A stretch of DNA of 34,404 nt from UMGS1696 sp964430105 (GCA_964430105.1 CAYSEF010000020.1:1-34404); one strand, 5' to 3'; shown: positions 8,391 through 17,437, numbered from the stretch's first letter. Notes: generated by a model from the letters alone, not told the origin. Numbers and translations are program-made.

Positions 8391-9960
8391 TTATTCTTTG
8401 CAGTCTACTTTTCCTGCGATGCAATCGGCTACATATAATCCCATTGCGCCTGCCTGACTAAGGCCTCTGGTTATACCACTTCCGTCACCGATAAGGTATA
8501 CACCGTCAACCAGTCTGAATTGCTTGTCCGAAACAGGACGAATAGAATAATACTTGTTCTCACAACCGTAGAGAAGTGTGTCATCGTTTGCTGTGCCCGG
8601 TGCAACTTTGTCAAGTGCATATATTGTTTCAATTATGTTTGTCAGCATACGATGGGGGAGTACCAGTGATAAATCGCCTGCAGTATACACCGTCAACCAG
8701 TCTGAATTGCTTGTCCGAAACAGGACGAATAGAATAATACTTGTTCTCACAACCGTAGAGAAGTGTGTCATCGTTTGCTGTGCCCGGTGCAACTTTGTCA
8801 AGTGCATATATTGTTTCAATTATGTTTGTCAGCATACGATGGGGGAGTACCAGTGATAAATCGCCTGCAGTAGCACGGAGAGTCGGTGTTACAGTGTTCT
8901 GACCAAGTCTGTGCTCGTTTGTTCTGCGTCCGCGAATTAAGTCACCGAAACGCTGTACAAGAACGTTTCCGTTTCCGATCATATTTGCCATTCGTGCAAT
9001 GTATTCCGCATATTCAGTCGGCTTGTTGAAAGGCTGAGTAAAGTTGATCGAGGACAGTATTGCGAAGTTACAGTTGTCGGTTTTCTTTTCCGGTTCAGCG
9101 TAAGCGTGTCCGTTAGCTGTAATAATGCCGTGGTTGTTTTCAGCAGATACTAAGCCACCCTGATTGAAGCAGAACATTCGTGTACGGTCTTCAAACGTTT
9201 TTGTACGGTACAGAATTTTTGGCTCATATATCTGAGAAGAAAATTCGCGCCAAATGATATCCTTCATCTCAACACGAACACCGATATCGACAGAATTCGA
9301 TTTCATCGGAATATTGTATTTTGAACAGAAATCGTTTACGAACTTTGCACCGCCACGTCCGGTTGCGATTATTACATTTTCAGCTGAACAGAGATCGCCA
9401 TTGTGACCTACGAGAGTGTGACGACCATTTTCTGTGCGAATTTCAACAACAGGAGTATTAGCGAAAAGCTGAACGCCTGATTCTTCGAGCCATTCAATCA
9501 AAGCTTTCATTGTTGCAAAATTCTTATCTGTTCCGAGATGACGTACATTCATGTCAAGCAGACGCAGATTGTTTTGCAAACACTTCAGTTTAAGAGCTTC
9601 ATTTGATTTGAAAAGCTTGGGGTAATTTTCGCCTGCGAATTTTTCGAGTGTATGGTCAACCTCGTTGATGTAATTCATGGCGACATTATCACCGAGAGCT
9701 TCACCGAGTGTACCACCGTATGCAGTTCCTAAATTGAATTTGCCGTCTGAGAATGCACCTGCACCTGCAAAACCTGATGTTATGCTGCAAACCTTGCAAT
9801 GTACACATCCATGATTTCCTGTTGCGGGACAGTGTCTTTTGGTAATAATATGACCGCTTTCATATATTGCTATTGATATAGAAGGGTCTACAGTTTTTAG
9901 ACGGTAAGCTGCCATAAGACCGCCCATACCACCGCCTATTATCGCTGCATGGAATTTCAT
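8391..9960 (-). pseudogene. FAD-dependent dehydrogenase (COG2509-like), frameshifted by a 187-bp tandem duplication
   Basis: Flavoprotein of the uncharacterised FAD-dependent dehydrogenase group. The N-terminus (HAAIIGGGMGGLMAAYRL) is a GxGxxG dinucleotide-binding fold. It is followed by a cysteine-rich segment (GCVHCKVCS), a second nucleotide-binding stretch (ENVIIATGRGGAKF) and a C-terminal FAD motif (VYLIGDGSGITRGLSQAGAM). As written, the frame from 9960 stops at 8629 after 443 residues, with a spurious tail after LVDGVY. The true C-terminus lies in another frame down to 8391. Removing one copy of the duplicated 187 bp (8496-8682 or 8683-8869) restores one frame of exactly 1383 bases, 460 residues, with the FAD motif in place. 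The start has a strong site (GGAGG) upstream. It is either a genuine inactivating duplication or an assembly error. Confidence 0.88.
8496..8872. repeat. exact 187-bp tandem duplication inside the FAD dehydrogenase gene
   Basis: Bases 8496-8682 and 8683-8869 appear identical when read side by side. The trinucleotide GTA occurs at both ends and at the junction (8496, 8683, 8870), so the junction carries 3-bp microhomology. The unit length is not a multiple of three, which shifts the reading frame. Confidence 0.95.
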
Positions 9961-10180
9961 ATAAACCTCCGATAGATTTGTATACTACATATATATTCTA
10001 ACACTTTTTTTATCGTAAGTAAAGAGGAGAACAGATAATTCGAAGCAAAAATATATTTCTTTAATAGAAAATGAAGAATATAGTAATTAATAGTCGGAAT
10101 TAATGGAATTAAATCCCATATTATATATAAAGTGATTACTTTTGAAAATGCATCTGATTTGATATCGCTTGGTGATTCAC

Positions 10181-10209
10181 TTGATTTTTTTTATTAAAAA
10201 TGATATAAT
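10181..10209 (+). promoter_or_regulatory. sigma-A promoter for the GreA-like gene
   Basis: TTGATT at 10181-10186 and TATAAT at 10204-10209 have a 17-base spacer. The site lies inside the longest possible open frame from 10169, which argues that translation starts further down, at 10244. The rest of the 283-base gap to the left (9961-10180) is AT-rich, and I see no gene in it. Confidence 0.85.
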
Positions 10210-10243
10210 GAACAAAATGATGTATTACCTGGGGGAATATATA

Positions 10244-10750
10244 ATGCCACACGAGCTTACAGAAGTTGAAAGAAATAAAATAAAAGAGGAGATAGCACAT
10301 CGCCAAGCTGTTGTTACACCGCAATGCATCGCAGAAGTACAGCGCACACGAGCACTCGGTGACCTTTCTGAGAATGATGAGTATCGTAGTGCCAAGCGTG
10401 AACTTAACAGAAATTACAGTCGTTTGCGCTACCTTAAAGCACTTCTGGATAATTCGGTTGTTGTAAATTATGAATCTGATGAGGATTCAATAGGACTTTT
10501 CGATCATGTTACGCTGTTCTATGATTACGGCGATGGCGAAACAGAAGAACGTACTATAACTATCGTAACACCTTTGAGAAACGATATCCTCAATAACAGA
10601 ATCAGTAAAGACTCACCGCTTGGCAGTGCACTTATCGGTCATAAAATTGGTGATAAAATTAAGATAAAAGTGAACGATAATTATTCATACTATGTTGAAA
10701 TACGCGATATGACTAAGGGAATTGATGACGATTCACTTAGAATAAACTAA
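10244..10750 (+). CDS. GreA/GreB family transcription elongation factor
   Basis: Cytoplasmic factor predicted to enter the RNA polymerase secondary channel and stimulate cleavage of backtracked RNA. The N-terminal coiled coil carries LGDLSENDEYRSAKRELNRN, which includes the acidic tip DLSENDEY that in Gre factors coordinates the catalytic magnesium. The C-terminal FKBP-like domain holds ISKDSPLGSALIGHKIGDKI. I chose the ATG at 10244 because GGGGGA is well placed upstream and the promoter precedes it. Length is 168 residues, near the usual ~158. The conserved tip suggests a true Gre rather than an inhibitory Gfh-type homologue. A separate canonical greA may exist elsewhere, so no symbol is given. 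It is a single-gene unit. Confidence 0.9.
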   Translation: MPHELTEVERNKIKEEIAHRQAVVTPQCIAEVQRTRALGDLSENDEYRSAKRELNRNYSRLRYLKALLDNSVVVNYESDEDSIGLFDHVTLFYDYGDGETEERTITIVTPLRNDILNNRISKDSPLGSALIGHKIGDKIKIKVNDNYSYYVEIRDMTKGIDDDSLRIN

Positions 10751-10759
10751 AAATTAAAA

Positions 10760-10809
10760 GGCTGCTCGCATTTCGAAAATTTCTTCATTACTGCGAGCAG
10801 TCACTTTTT
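10760..10809 (+). terminator. terminator hairpin, copy 1 of a dispersed 43-bp palindromic element
   Basis: GGCTGCTCGCA (10760-10770) pairs with TGCGAGCAGTC (10792-10802) with one G-U pair and is followed by six Ts at 10804-10809. The arms and the long loop are about 81% identical to the hairpin at 29655-29697. Confidence 0.85.
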
Positions 10810-10854
10810 TGACTTATGAAAGTTTGGCGGTTGAAGCGAATATGTGTAGATACA

Positions 10855-10883
10855 TTGACAAATTCCATATATTATGATATAAT
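10855..10883 (+). promoter_or_regulatory. sigma-A promoter of the metF operon
   Basis: TTGACA at 10855-10860 and TATAAT at 10878-10883 with a 17-base spacer. The leader is about 125 bases and contains a 9-bp hairpin (10942-10950 with 10961-10969) with no T-run. I see no SAM, cobalamin or T-box signature in it. A 9-bp inverted repeat (AAGCGAATA at 10834, TATTCGCTT at 10904) flanks the promoter. Confidence 0.88.
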
Positions 10884-11013
10884 ATACAAAGAAAATGCGT
10901 ATTTATTCGCTTTTTGTACAAATTATGACCGATTATTGCTGTGATAATGTAGTTTTATTCACATTATCAGTGACGAAATATTGTAATATAAAATTAATAA
11001 AGGCAGAAATAAC

Positions 11014-11892
11014 ATGAAAATTATCGATTTACTTAAGCAGGATACACTGCATCTTTCCTTTGAAGTTTTTCCACCTAAAACCGAATCAAGCTTTGAAAGT
11101 GTAATTACTGCAACACGCGAGATAGCCAAACTTCAGCCATCATTTATGAGCGTTACTTATGGTGCTGGTGGTGGCACAAGTAAGTATACACTTGATATTG
11201 CCAAGGAAATCAAGGAAAAATATAACGTACCAAGCCTGGCACACCTTACTTGTGTTTCTTCGACTCGTGAAACAGTTCGACAGAAGATTGCAGATATCAA
11301 GGAAGCCGGTATAGAAAATGTTATGGCATTGAGAGGAGATATTCCTGCTCATCTTGAAAATGCTGACAGAAGCAATTGGGAGTATAAGCACGCAATCGAG
11401 TTGATAGAAGATCTGAAGGCTTCCGGTGCGGATTTCTGTATCGGAGGTGCTTGCTACCCTGAGATTCACCCTGAAAGCGTTAATCAAAAGGATGATATCA
11501 AATATTTGAAGGAAAAAGTTGATGCGGGTTGCTCGTTCTTAACAACTCAGATGGTTTTTGACAATAACCTGTTCTATAATTTCCTCTATAAAATTCGTGA
11601 AGCAGGTATTACTGTGCCTGTAATTCCGGGTATTATGCCTATTACCAATGCAAATCAGGTAGCACGCTCAATAAAGCTTTCCGGTTCTTATATGCCACAG
11701 AGATTTAAGAGCCTCGTTGATAAATTTGGTAATGATCCGGCAGCAATGAAGCAGGCAGGAATTGCGTATGCAACTGACCAGATCATCGACCTTTACGCAA
11801 ATGATATTAAGAACGTTCATGTTTATTCTATGAATAAGCCTGATGTAGCTGAAAAAATTCAAAACAATCTTTCCGACATTTTAGGTAAATGA
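11014..11892 (+). CDS. metF: 5,10-methylenetetrahydrofolate reductase
   Basis: Flavoenzyme that reduces 5,10-methylene-THF to 5-methyl-THF, the methyl donor for methionine synthase. HLSFEVFPPKTESSFE holds the catalytic glutamate region. FMSVTYGAGGGTSKYT, ALRGDIP and IGGACYPEIHPES are the FAD and folate site segments of MetF. FLTTQMVFDNNLFYNFL and PGIMPITNANQV continue the family barrel. Length is 292, normal for bacterial MetF. The start is the ATG after AAGG. Its stop overlaps the next start by four bases, so it is coupled to the methionine synthase reactivation gene and then metH. This context leaves little doubt about the pathway. Confidence 0.96.
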   Translation: MKIIDLLKQDTLHLSFEVFPPKTESSFESVITATREIAKLQPSFMSVTYGAGGGTSKYTLDIAKEIKEKYNVPSLAHLTCVSSTRETVRQKIADIKEAGIENVMALRGDIPAHLENADRSNWEYKHAIELIEDLKASGADFCIGGACYPEIHPESVNQKDDIKYLKEKVDAGCSFLTTQMVFDNNLFYNFLYKIREAGITVPVIPGIMPITNANQVARSIKLSGSYMPQRFKSLVDKFGNDPAAMKQAGIAYATDQIIDLYANDIKNVHVYSMNKPDVAEKIQNNLSDILGK

Positions 11893-12497
11893 GCAATACA
11901 GCTATAATAAAAAAATATAACGAACCCGATATAAATGAAAAAGAGATACTTCGTTATGCAGGATGCAGAAAAGCAGATGATGAAGTAATAGCTCTAATGA
12001 GATCGTGCGTTGAAGAAGCAAGAGGGAAGTTAAGCTATAATGTATGCTTCCGTGAACTTGATATATGTAGTATTGCACAGGATGGCTGTATAGATTTGGG
12101 TATATGCAATATAAAGTCGGCTGATCTTGCTAAAAATTTGCGTGATTGCGGACGTGTTATAATCTTTGCAGGTACTCTCGGTATCGATATAGACAGACTT
12201 ATCTACAAATACGGACGAATTTCTCCTTCAAAAGCGTTAATGATGCAGGCGATAGGTGCGGAACGTATTGAGGCATTGTGTGATACCTTTTGCGATGATA
12301 TTTTTTCACAGGTACAGAATGTTTCACGCTTGAAACCTAGATTCAGTCCGGGCTTTGGTGACCTTACAATAGATGTGCAAAAGCTGATATTTGATGTTTT
12401 GGGTTGTTCAAAATCTTTGGGAATGTCGCTGAATGAAAGCTTGCTTATGTCACCATCAAAGTCCGTTACCGCATTTGTCGGAATCGTTAACGATTAA
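11889..12497 (+). CDS. stand-alone methionine synthase reactivation domain (MetH activation domain)
   Basis: A 202-residue protein corresponding to the C-terminal AdoMet-binding reactivation domain of cobalamin-dependent methionine synthase. That domain supplies a methyl group to re-methylate oxidised cob(II)alamin. Visible family segments are FAGTLGIDIDRLIYKYG, MMQAIGAERIEALCDTFC, and the end RFSPGFGDLTIDVQKLIFDV followed by LGMSLNESLLMSPSKSVTAFVG. The last corresponds to the RPxxGxxxxPD-like binding region and the MxPxxS motif of MetH. It overlaps metF by four bases, and metH, which lacks this domain, starts 41 bases downstream. The two proteins probably work in trans as a split enzyme; that is inference from context. 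The electron donor partner is not visible. Confidence 0.9.
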   Translation: MSNTAIIKKYNEPDINEKEILRYAGCRKADDEVIALMRSCVEEARGKLSYNVCFRELDICSIAQDGCIDLGICNIKSADLAKNLRDCGRVIIFAGTLGIDIDRLIYKYGRISPSKALMMQAIGAERIEALCDTFCDDIFSQVQNVSRLKPRFSPGFGDLTIDVQKLIFDVLGCSKSLGMSLNESLLMSPSKSVTAFVGIVND

Positions 12498-12538
12498 AGC
12501 ATAATTGCACATATTACTATTCCATATAGGAGTAACAA

Positions 12539-14956
12539 ATGACTTTCAAGGAATATTTACAAAATAATATAGTTTATCTCGATGGTGGCATGGGAACACT
12601 TTTGCAGGATCGTGGATTAAAGCCCGGAGAACTGCCGGAGAGATGGAATATTACTCACCCTGAAATCATAACTGAAATTCATAAAAATTACTATGATGCA
12701 GGAAGTAACGTTGTTTGCACTAATACGTTCGGCGCAAATTCGCTGAAATTTTCAGACGATGAGCTGGAAGAAATAATAAAAGCCGCTATTTCAAATGCAA
12801 GATCAGCTATAGAGCAGAGTAATAAGAAATCCGAAAAATTCGTTGCACTGGATATAGGACCGTCAGGAAAGCTTCTTAAGCCTTTCGGTGATCTTGATTT
12901 TGAGGATGCAGTCTCCGTTTTTGCAAAAACTGTTCGTATAGGTGCAAAATATGGCGCAGATCTCGTGCTGATTGAAACTATGAACGATAGCTACGAGACG
13001 AAAGCGGCACTCCTTGCTGTAAAGGAAAACTGTGATTTGCCGGTTATAGTTACAAATGCATACAGCGAAGATGGAAAACTGATGACAGGAGCTACACCGT
13101 CCGCTATGGTTGCTATGCTTGAAGGCATGGGAGCTGATGCAATAGGTGCAAACTGTTCTCTGGGGCCGATTCAGCTTCGTGGTGTCGCAGCAGAATTGCT
13201 GGAAAATGCATCTGTTCCTGTAATTATGAAGCCAAATGCGGGATTACCCAAAGCATTGGATGGTAAAACAGTATTTGATATCACTTCGGATGAATTTGCT
13301 GACGAAGTAGCCGGCTTTGTAGAAAAGGGAATAAGAGTGATCGGTGGATGTTGCGGAACAACTCCCGAATATATCGCAAAGCTTGCTGATAAAACCAAGA
13401 ATATGCAGGCTAAGCCGATCGAAAAGAAAAATTTTACAGTAGTATCTTCATATACACATACAGTAAAATTCGGCGAATCTCCAATTTTAATAGGCGAAAG
13501 AATAAATCCGACAGGTAAAAAGCGTTTTAAGCAGGCGCTTATCGAGCATGATATCGATTATATCCTCGGAGAGGGTGTTCGTCAGCAGGAAAAAGGAGTA
13601 CATATTCTCGATGTAAATGTCGGTTTGCCTGATATTGATGAAGTTGAAATGCTGAAAACAGCAGTTTGTGAACTTCAAGCGATAATCGACTTGCCACTAC
13701 AGATCGATACTTCAAATATCGAAGCAATGGAAACCGCACTTCGCAGATATAACGGTAAACCGATGATAAACTCGGTCAATGGCAAAGCTGAAAATATGCG
13801 TGAGATATTCCCACTTGTTAAAAAATACGGTGGAGTAGTTGTTGCATTGACACTTGATGAGTCCGGAATTTCAGCAAATGCTCAAGATCGTTACGCTATC
13901 GCTGAAAATATATTGAAGGTTGCAGCAGAATATGGTATCGATAAGAAAGACATAGTTTTCGATACGCTTGCAATGACGATAAGCGCTGATTCTACTGCAG
14001 CTCTGGCAACATTAAAGTCCTTAAACAGAATAAAGAACGAACTTGGATGCCATACATCGCTTGGTGTGTCTAATGTTTCGTTTGGTCTGCCAAATCGTGA
14101 TGCTGTAAACGGTACATTTTTTGCTCTTGCACTTGAAAACGGTCTGTCAGCAGCAATTATGAATCCATTCTCAGCGGACATGATGAAAACCTATTATACA
14201 TATAGGGCACTCAAGGGTCTTGATGAAAACTGCTATGAATATATCGAAAATGCCAACACATTTGCAGTTTCCACTCCGGTTGCGACAAATTCAAGCAGTA
14301 CAGACGCAAATAAGCTGACAGGTGAAAATGAATATGGCTCTGAGTTAAAGCGTGCTGTTGTCAAAGGATTAAAGGAAAAATCCGCTGATCTCACATCTGA
14401 ATTACTTATGTCAACACAGCCCCTTGATATTGTTCAAAACGAGATTATTCCTGCATTGAATATAGTTGGAAAGGGCTTTGAAGATAAGACTGTTTATCTG
14501 CCACAGTTGCTAATGAGTGCAGAAGCAGCGAAATCAGCATTTGAAAAGATAAAATCCTTTATGGCTAACGATGGTAGCAAATCTGCCTCAAAGGGAACTT
14601 TCGTGCTTGCAACAGTTCATGGTGATATTCATGATATTGGTAAAAATATAGTTAAGCTGCTTCTTGAAAACTATGGATTTGACGTTATAGATCTTGGACG
14701 TGACGTTCCTCCTGAAACTATTTCTGATAAGGTTGTTGAGCTTCACGCACCGATAGCAGGACTTAGTGCATTGATGACAACGACTGTTCCTGCAATGGAA
14801 GAAACAATAAAGCTTCTGCGAAAGAATGCGCCATGGTGCAAGGTAGTGGTAGGTGGTGCGGTACTTACACAAGAATATGCTGACAAAATAGGTGCCGACA
14901 AATACGCTAAAGATGCTATGGAAACTGTAAGATACGCTGAATCTATACTTGAGTAA
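12539..14956 (+). CDS. metH: cobalamin-dependent methionine synthase lacking the reactivation domain
   Basis: Transfers a methyl group from 5-methyl-THF to homocysteine through cobalamin. Domains in order: homocysteine-binding barrel (1-285) with zinc ligands C206 (GANCSLGP) and C271-C272 (GGCCGTTPE); pterin-binding barrel (about 315-570, with ILIGERINPTGKKRF and LPLQIDTSN); cobalamin cap helices (about 610-680); and the cobalamin domain with the base-off DxHxxG motif at D696, H698, G701. The protein ends at residue 805 directly after the B12 fold, so the usual ~350-residue activation domain is absent; the upstream 202-residue protein supplies a homologue. AGGAG precedes the ATG. A strong terminator follows. 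Confidence 0.95.
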   Translation: MTFKEYLQNNIVYLDGGMGTLLQDRGLKPGELPERWNITHPEIITEIHKNYYDAGSNVVCTNTFGANSLKFSDDELEEIIKAAISNARSAIEQSNKKSEKFVALDIGPSGKLLKPFGDLDFEDAVSVFAKTVRIGAKYGADLVLIETMNDSYETKAALLAVKENCDLPVIVTNAYSEDGKLMTGATPSAMVAMLEGMGADAIGANCSLGPIQLRGVAAELLENASVPVIMKPNAGLPKALDGKTVFDITSDEFADEVAGFVEKGIRVIGGCCGTTPEYIAKLADKTKNMQAKPIEKKNFTVVSSYTHTVKFGESPILIGERINPTGKKRFKQALIEHDIDYILGEGVRQQEKGVHILDVNVGLPDIDEVEMLKTAVCELQAIIDLPLQIDTSNIEAMETALRRYNGKPMINSVNGKAENMREIFPLVKKYGGVVVALTLDESGISANAQDRYAIAENILKVAAEYGIDKKDIVFDTLAMTISADSTAALATLKSLNRIKNELGCHTSLGVSNVSFGLPNRDAVNGTFFALALENGLSAAIMNPFSADMMKTYYTYRALKGLDENCYEYIENANTFAVSTPVATNSSSTDANKLTGENEYGSELKRAVVKGLKEKSADLTSELLMSTQPLDIVQNEIIPALNIVGKGFEDKTVYLPQLLMSAEAAKSAFEKIKSFMANDGSKSASKGTFVLATVHGDIHDIGKNIVKLLLENYGFDVIDLGRDVPPETISDKVVELHAPIAGLSALMTTTVPAMEETIKLLRKNAPWCKVVVGGAVLTQEYADKIGADKYAKDAMETVRYAESILE

Positions 14957-14970
14957 TAATAAAATCAATA

Positions 14971-15016
14971 AAAGCCGTTTGAGCCTTCAAAAGAGAAAGC
15001 TGAAACGGCTTTTTTA
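14971..15016. terminator. bidirectional terminator between metH and ilvA
   Basis: AAAGCCGTTT (14971-14980) pairs with AAACGGCTTT (15003-15012), followed by Ts rightward. Read leftward the same stem is followed by a TTTTATTG tract, so it can also end the convergent ilv operon. Confidence 0.85.
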
Positions 15017-15033
15017 TTGTTATAAAAGGGATA

Positions 15034-16242
15034 TTACACTATCTTGATTCCAAAATCTGTAAGAGCCTTCTTTATCTGATCAATATGATTGAAATTTCTT
15101 GTCTCAAGCGTGAGTCTGAGATAGCAACCGTTTACATCAGAACCTTCGTTAGAACGCTCATGGTGTACAGAAATGACATTTCCACCGTGTTCGGCGATAA
15201 TTCTTGAAACATTCATAAGCTGACCCGGCTTGTCGAGAAGCTCAATAATAAGATTACAGCTACGACCGGACATGAGAAGACCACGTGTGATAACTCGTGA
15301 GAGGATAGTAACATCGATATTACCACCGGAAAGAAGGCAGACAGCCTTTTTGTTTGTTAAATCAACCTTTCCGAACATAGCTGCAGCAACAGCAACTGCA
15401 CCTGCACCTTCAGTTACAAGCTTATGCTGTTCCATCAATGTAAGAATAGCTGCTGAAATTTCGTCGTCAGTTACTGTTACAATTTCATCTACATACTTAG
15501 AGCACAGATCGTAGGTAAGGCTTCCGGGTTCCTTAACAGCTATACCGTCTGCAATCGTCATAACGGAATTGAGTTTTTCAATATGACCGTCATGGATAGA
15601 GTTAAGCATAGAAGGCGCGCCTGAAGCTTGAACGCCGATAACCTTGATTTTGGGATTCAATGATTTTATTGTAAATGCAATACCGGATATAAGTCCACCG
15701 CCACCGATAGGAACGATAACTGCATCCATGTCGGGAACCTGTTCCATCAATTCGAGCGCAATAGTGCCTTGACCTGCAATTACATCAGGATCATTAAAAG
15801 GATGAATAAAGGTGTAACCAAACTCATCACGAAGGCTTAAAGCTTTTTGATATGCGTCATCGTAAACACCTTCAACGAGGCAGATATCCGCACCATAGCT
15901 TCTTGTGGCTTCAACCTTTGATATAGGAGCGCCATCTGGCAGACAAATTGTAGCTTTGATACCATTTTTTTGTGCAGCAAGAGCAACACCCTGAGCGTGA
16001 TTTCCCGCAGAGCAAGCGATCACACCACGACTTTTTTCTTCATCCGTGAGCTGTGACATCTTGTAATACGCACCACGAACCTTGAATGAGCCTGTAACCT
16101 GTAAATTTTCGGTTTTCAGATATAACTCAGTTCCGGGTTTAAGCTTTGGCGCATATATAACGTCAGTTTTGCGAATAACATTTTTCAGGATATAACTTGC
16201 CTTATAAACGCTGTCGAGCGATAAATTTTTGGTATTTTCCAT
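15034..16242 (-). CDS. ilvA: threonine ammonia-lyase with ACT domain
   Basis: PLP enzyme that deaminates threonine to 2-oxobutanoate, the first step from threonine toward isoleucine. The PLP lysine is K54 in TGSFKVRGAYY. SAGNHAQGVALAA is the substrate loop, and PIGGGGLISGIA is the phosphate-binding glycine loop. The C-terminal ~75 residues (NLIIELLDKPGQLMNVSRII and onward) form one ACT domain. At 402 residues it is the medium form, shorter than the ~510-residue two-ACT-repeat biosynthetic enzyme. The medium form also occurs in threonine catabolism, but position as the last gene of the ilv operon points to biosynthesis. It begins 15 bases after the DUF815 stop, with GGAGG at the start. Confidence 0.93.
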   Translation of the reverse strand: MENTKNLSLDSVYKASYILKNVIRKTDVIYAPKLKPGTELYLKTENLQVTGSFKVRGAYYKMSQLTDEEKSRGVIACSAGNHAQGVALAAQKNGIKATICLPDGAPISKVEATRSYGADICLVEGVYDDAYQKALSLRDEFGYTFIHPFNDPDVIAGQGTIALELMEQVPDMDAVIVPIGGGGLISGIAFTIKSLNPKIKVIGVQASGAPSMLNSIHDGHIEKLNSVMTIADGIAVKEPGSLTYDLCSKYVDEIVTVTDDEISAAILTLMEQHKLVTEGAGAVAVAAAMFGKVDLTNKKAVCLLSGGNIDVTILSRVITRGLLMSGRSCNLIIELLDKPGQLMNVSRIIAEHGGNVISVHHERSNEGSDVNGCYLRLTLETRNFNHIDQIKKALTDFGIKIV

Positions 16243-16257
16243 TGCTGACAGTCCTCC

Positions 16258-17436
16258 TTAAAGTAAACTCGTGATAAAGTGTTCAGCAGCACGTGGTGAA
16301 CGACTTCCTCTTGCCAAAGCGAATGCCTCCGCGCGTACATCAAGCTCATTTTGCGGAATAGAAATACCGGCTTTTTCAGCGAGTGTGTGTACGATATCAA
16401 GGTAAAGAGCTTTGTTTGGACGCTGGAAATATACAGTTAAGCCAAAGCGATCAGACAGTGACATAAGCTCCTGTACAGTGTCTGAATGGTGTACATCATC
16501 AGAATCCGATCTATCGGAGAAGCTTTCCTTCACAATGTGGCGTCTGTTGCTTGTTGCATAAATGACAGCATTTTTAGCTTTTGCTGTTGCTGAGCCTTCC
16601 AGAACAGCTTTAAGCATACTAAAGCAATCATCGTTTTTGTTAAACGAGAGGTCATCGATAAAAATAATAAATTTAAGCGGATTCTCAGCGATTCTGCCCA
16701 TTACATAAGACAAACTGAAAAGTTGATCCTTGCGAAGCTCGATAAGTCGCATACCGTCATTGGCAAAATAATTTGCACAGGCTTTGACAGTTGAAGATTT
16801 ACCTGTTCCAGCATCACCGCAGAGAAGAACATTTGCTGCCGGTCTGCCTTCAATGAGTGCTTTTGTATTCTCGAATACTTGCTTGCGTTCTTCTTCGTAA
16901 CCTACAAAAGAATCGAGTGAAATATCGTCGGCTGTTTCAACAGGCACAATATCATCGTCAGTTACACGGAACATCTTTGATGATGCGAAGATACCATAAC
17001 CATAGCGAGAAATATTATCAAGTCTGTTAGCGTAGGTGGCAGTAAAATCTATAGCTGTGTTCTCAAATTTTGGAATATATCCGGTGTAGTTAGGGATATT
17101 TACGAGATTTTTTGAGTCTATCGTCGTCAATCTTGATAGAATAGAAAGCTCATTTTTTGCGTTTTCTATAAGAGAATCAGAGAGCTGTTTACCCTGTGCA
17201 GTGCCAATTACGTAACTGTTTTCGTCCTCATATACTGCGTGTTCGAGAAACGATGAAAAAGAAAATCCATAATTCGCAAGAGAATTGACAAATTTGCCAT
17301 AAAGAGACATTTTTTGCGATGTACAGCCGTCATGATTAAGATAATTGAGTAGAGAGATCATTGGTTCTTTGGAAAGTATTCCTCGGAAAACGCTAAGAGC
17401 CGATAGCTCATAAGATAAATTTTGCAATTCTGTCAT
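16258..17436 (-). CDS. DUF815-family AAA+ ATPase
   Basis: Predicted cytoplasmic AAA+ ATPase of uncharacterised family DUF815 (COG2607). Residues 1-170 are an N-terminal region of no known function. The ATPase follows FVGYEEERKQVFENTK, with Walker A GDAGTGKSS (207-215), Walker B FIIFIDDLSF (D261, D262), sensor-1-like IYATSNRRHI and the arginine-bearing ELMSLSDRFGLTVYF. The end (AFALARGSRSPRAAEHFITS) holds the sensor-2-like region. The ATG lies one base beyond the ilvD stop, so translation must be coupled to ilvD, and ilvA follows after 15 bases. Its substrate is unknown. The position suggests a role linked to branched-chain synthesis, perhaps as a remodeller, but this is speculation from location only. 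Confidence 0.9.
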   Translation of the reverse strand: MTELQNLSYELSALSVFRGILSKEPMISLLNYLNHDGCTSQKMSLYGKFVNSLANYGFSFSSFLEHAVYEDENSYVIGTAQGKQLSDSLIENAKNELSILSRLTTIDSKNLVNIPNYTGYIPKFENTAIDFTATYANRLDNISRYGYGIFASSKMFRVTDDDIVPVETADDISLDSFVGYEEERKQVFENTKALIEGRPAANVLLCGDAGTGKSSTVKACANYFANDGMRLIELRKDQLFSLSYVMGRIAENPLKFIIFIDDLSFNKNDDCFSMLKAVLEGSATAKAKNAVIYATSNRRHIVKESFSDRSDSDDVHHSDTVQELMSLSDRFGLTVYFQRPNKALYLDIVHTLAEKAGISIPQNELDVRAEAFALARGSRSPRAAEHFITSLL

Positions 17437-17437
17437 A

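Noticed and set aside
8578..8856. Small plus-strand frame with internally repeated peptide
   Set aside because: The repeat in the peptide is only the 187-bp duplication read in a non-coding frame.
10890..11013. Possible riboswitch in the metF leader
   Set aside because: One 9-bp hairpin is present, but I find no S-box, cobalamin or T-box conserved core and no terminator/antiterminator pair.
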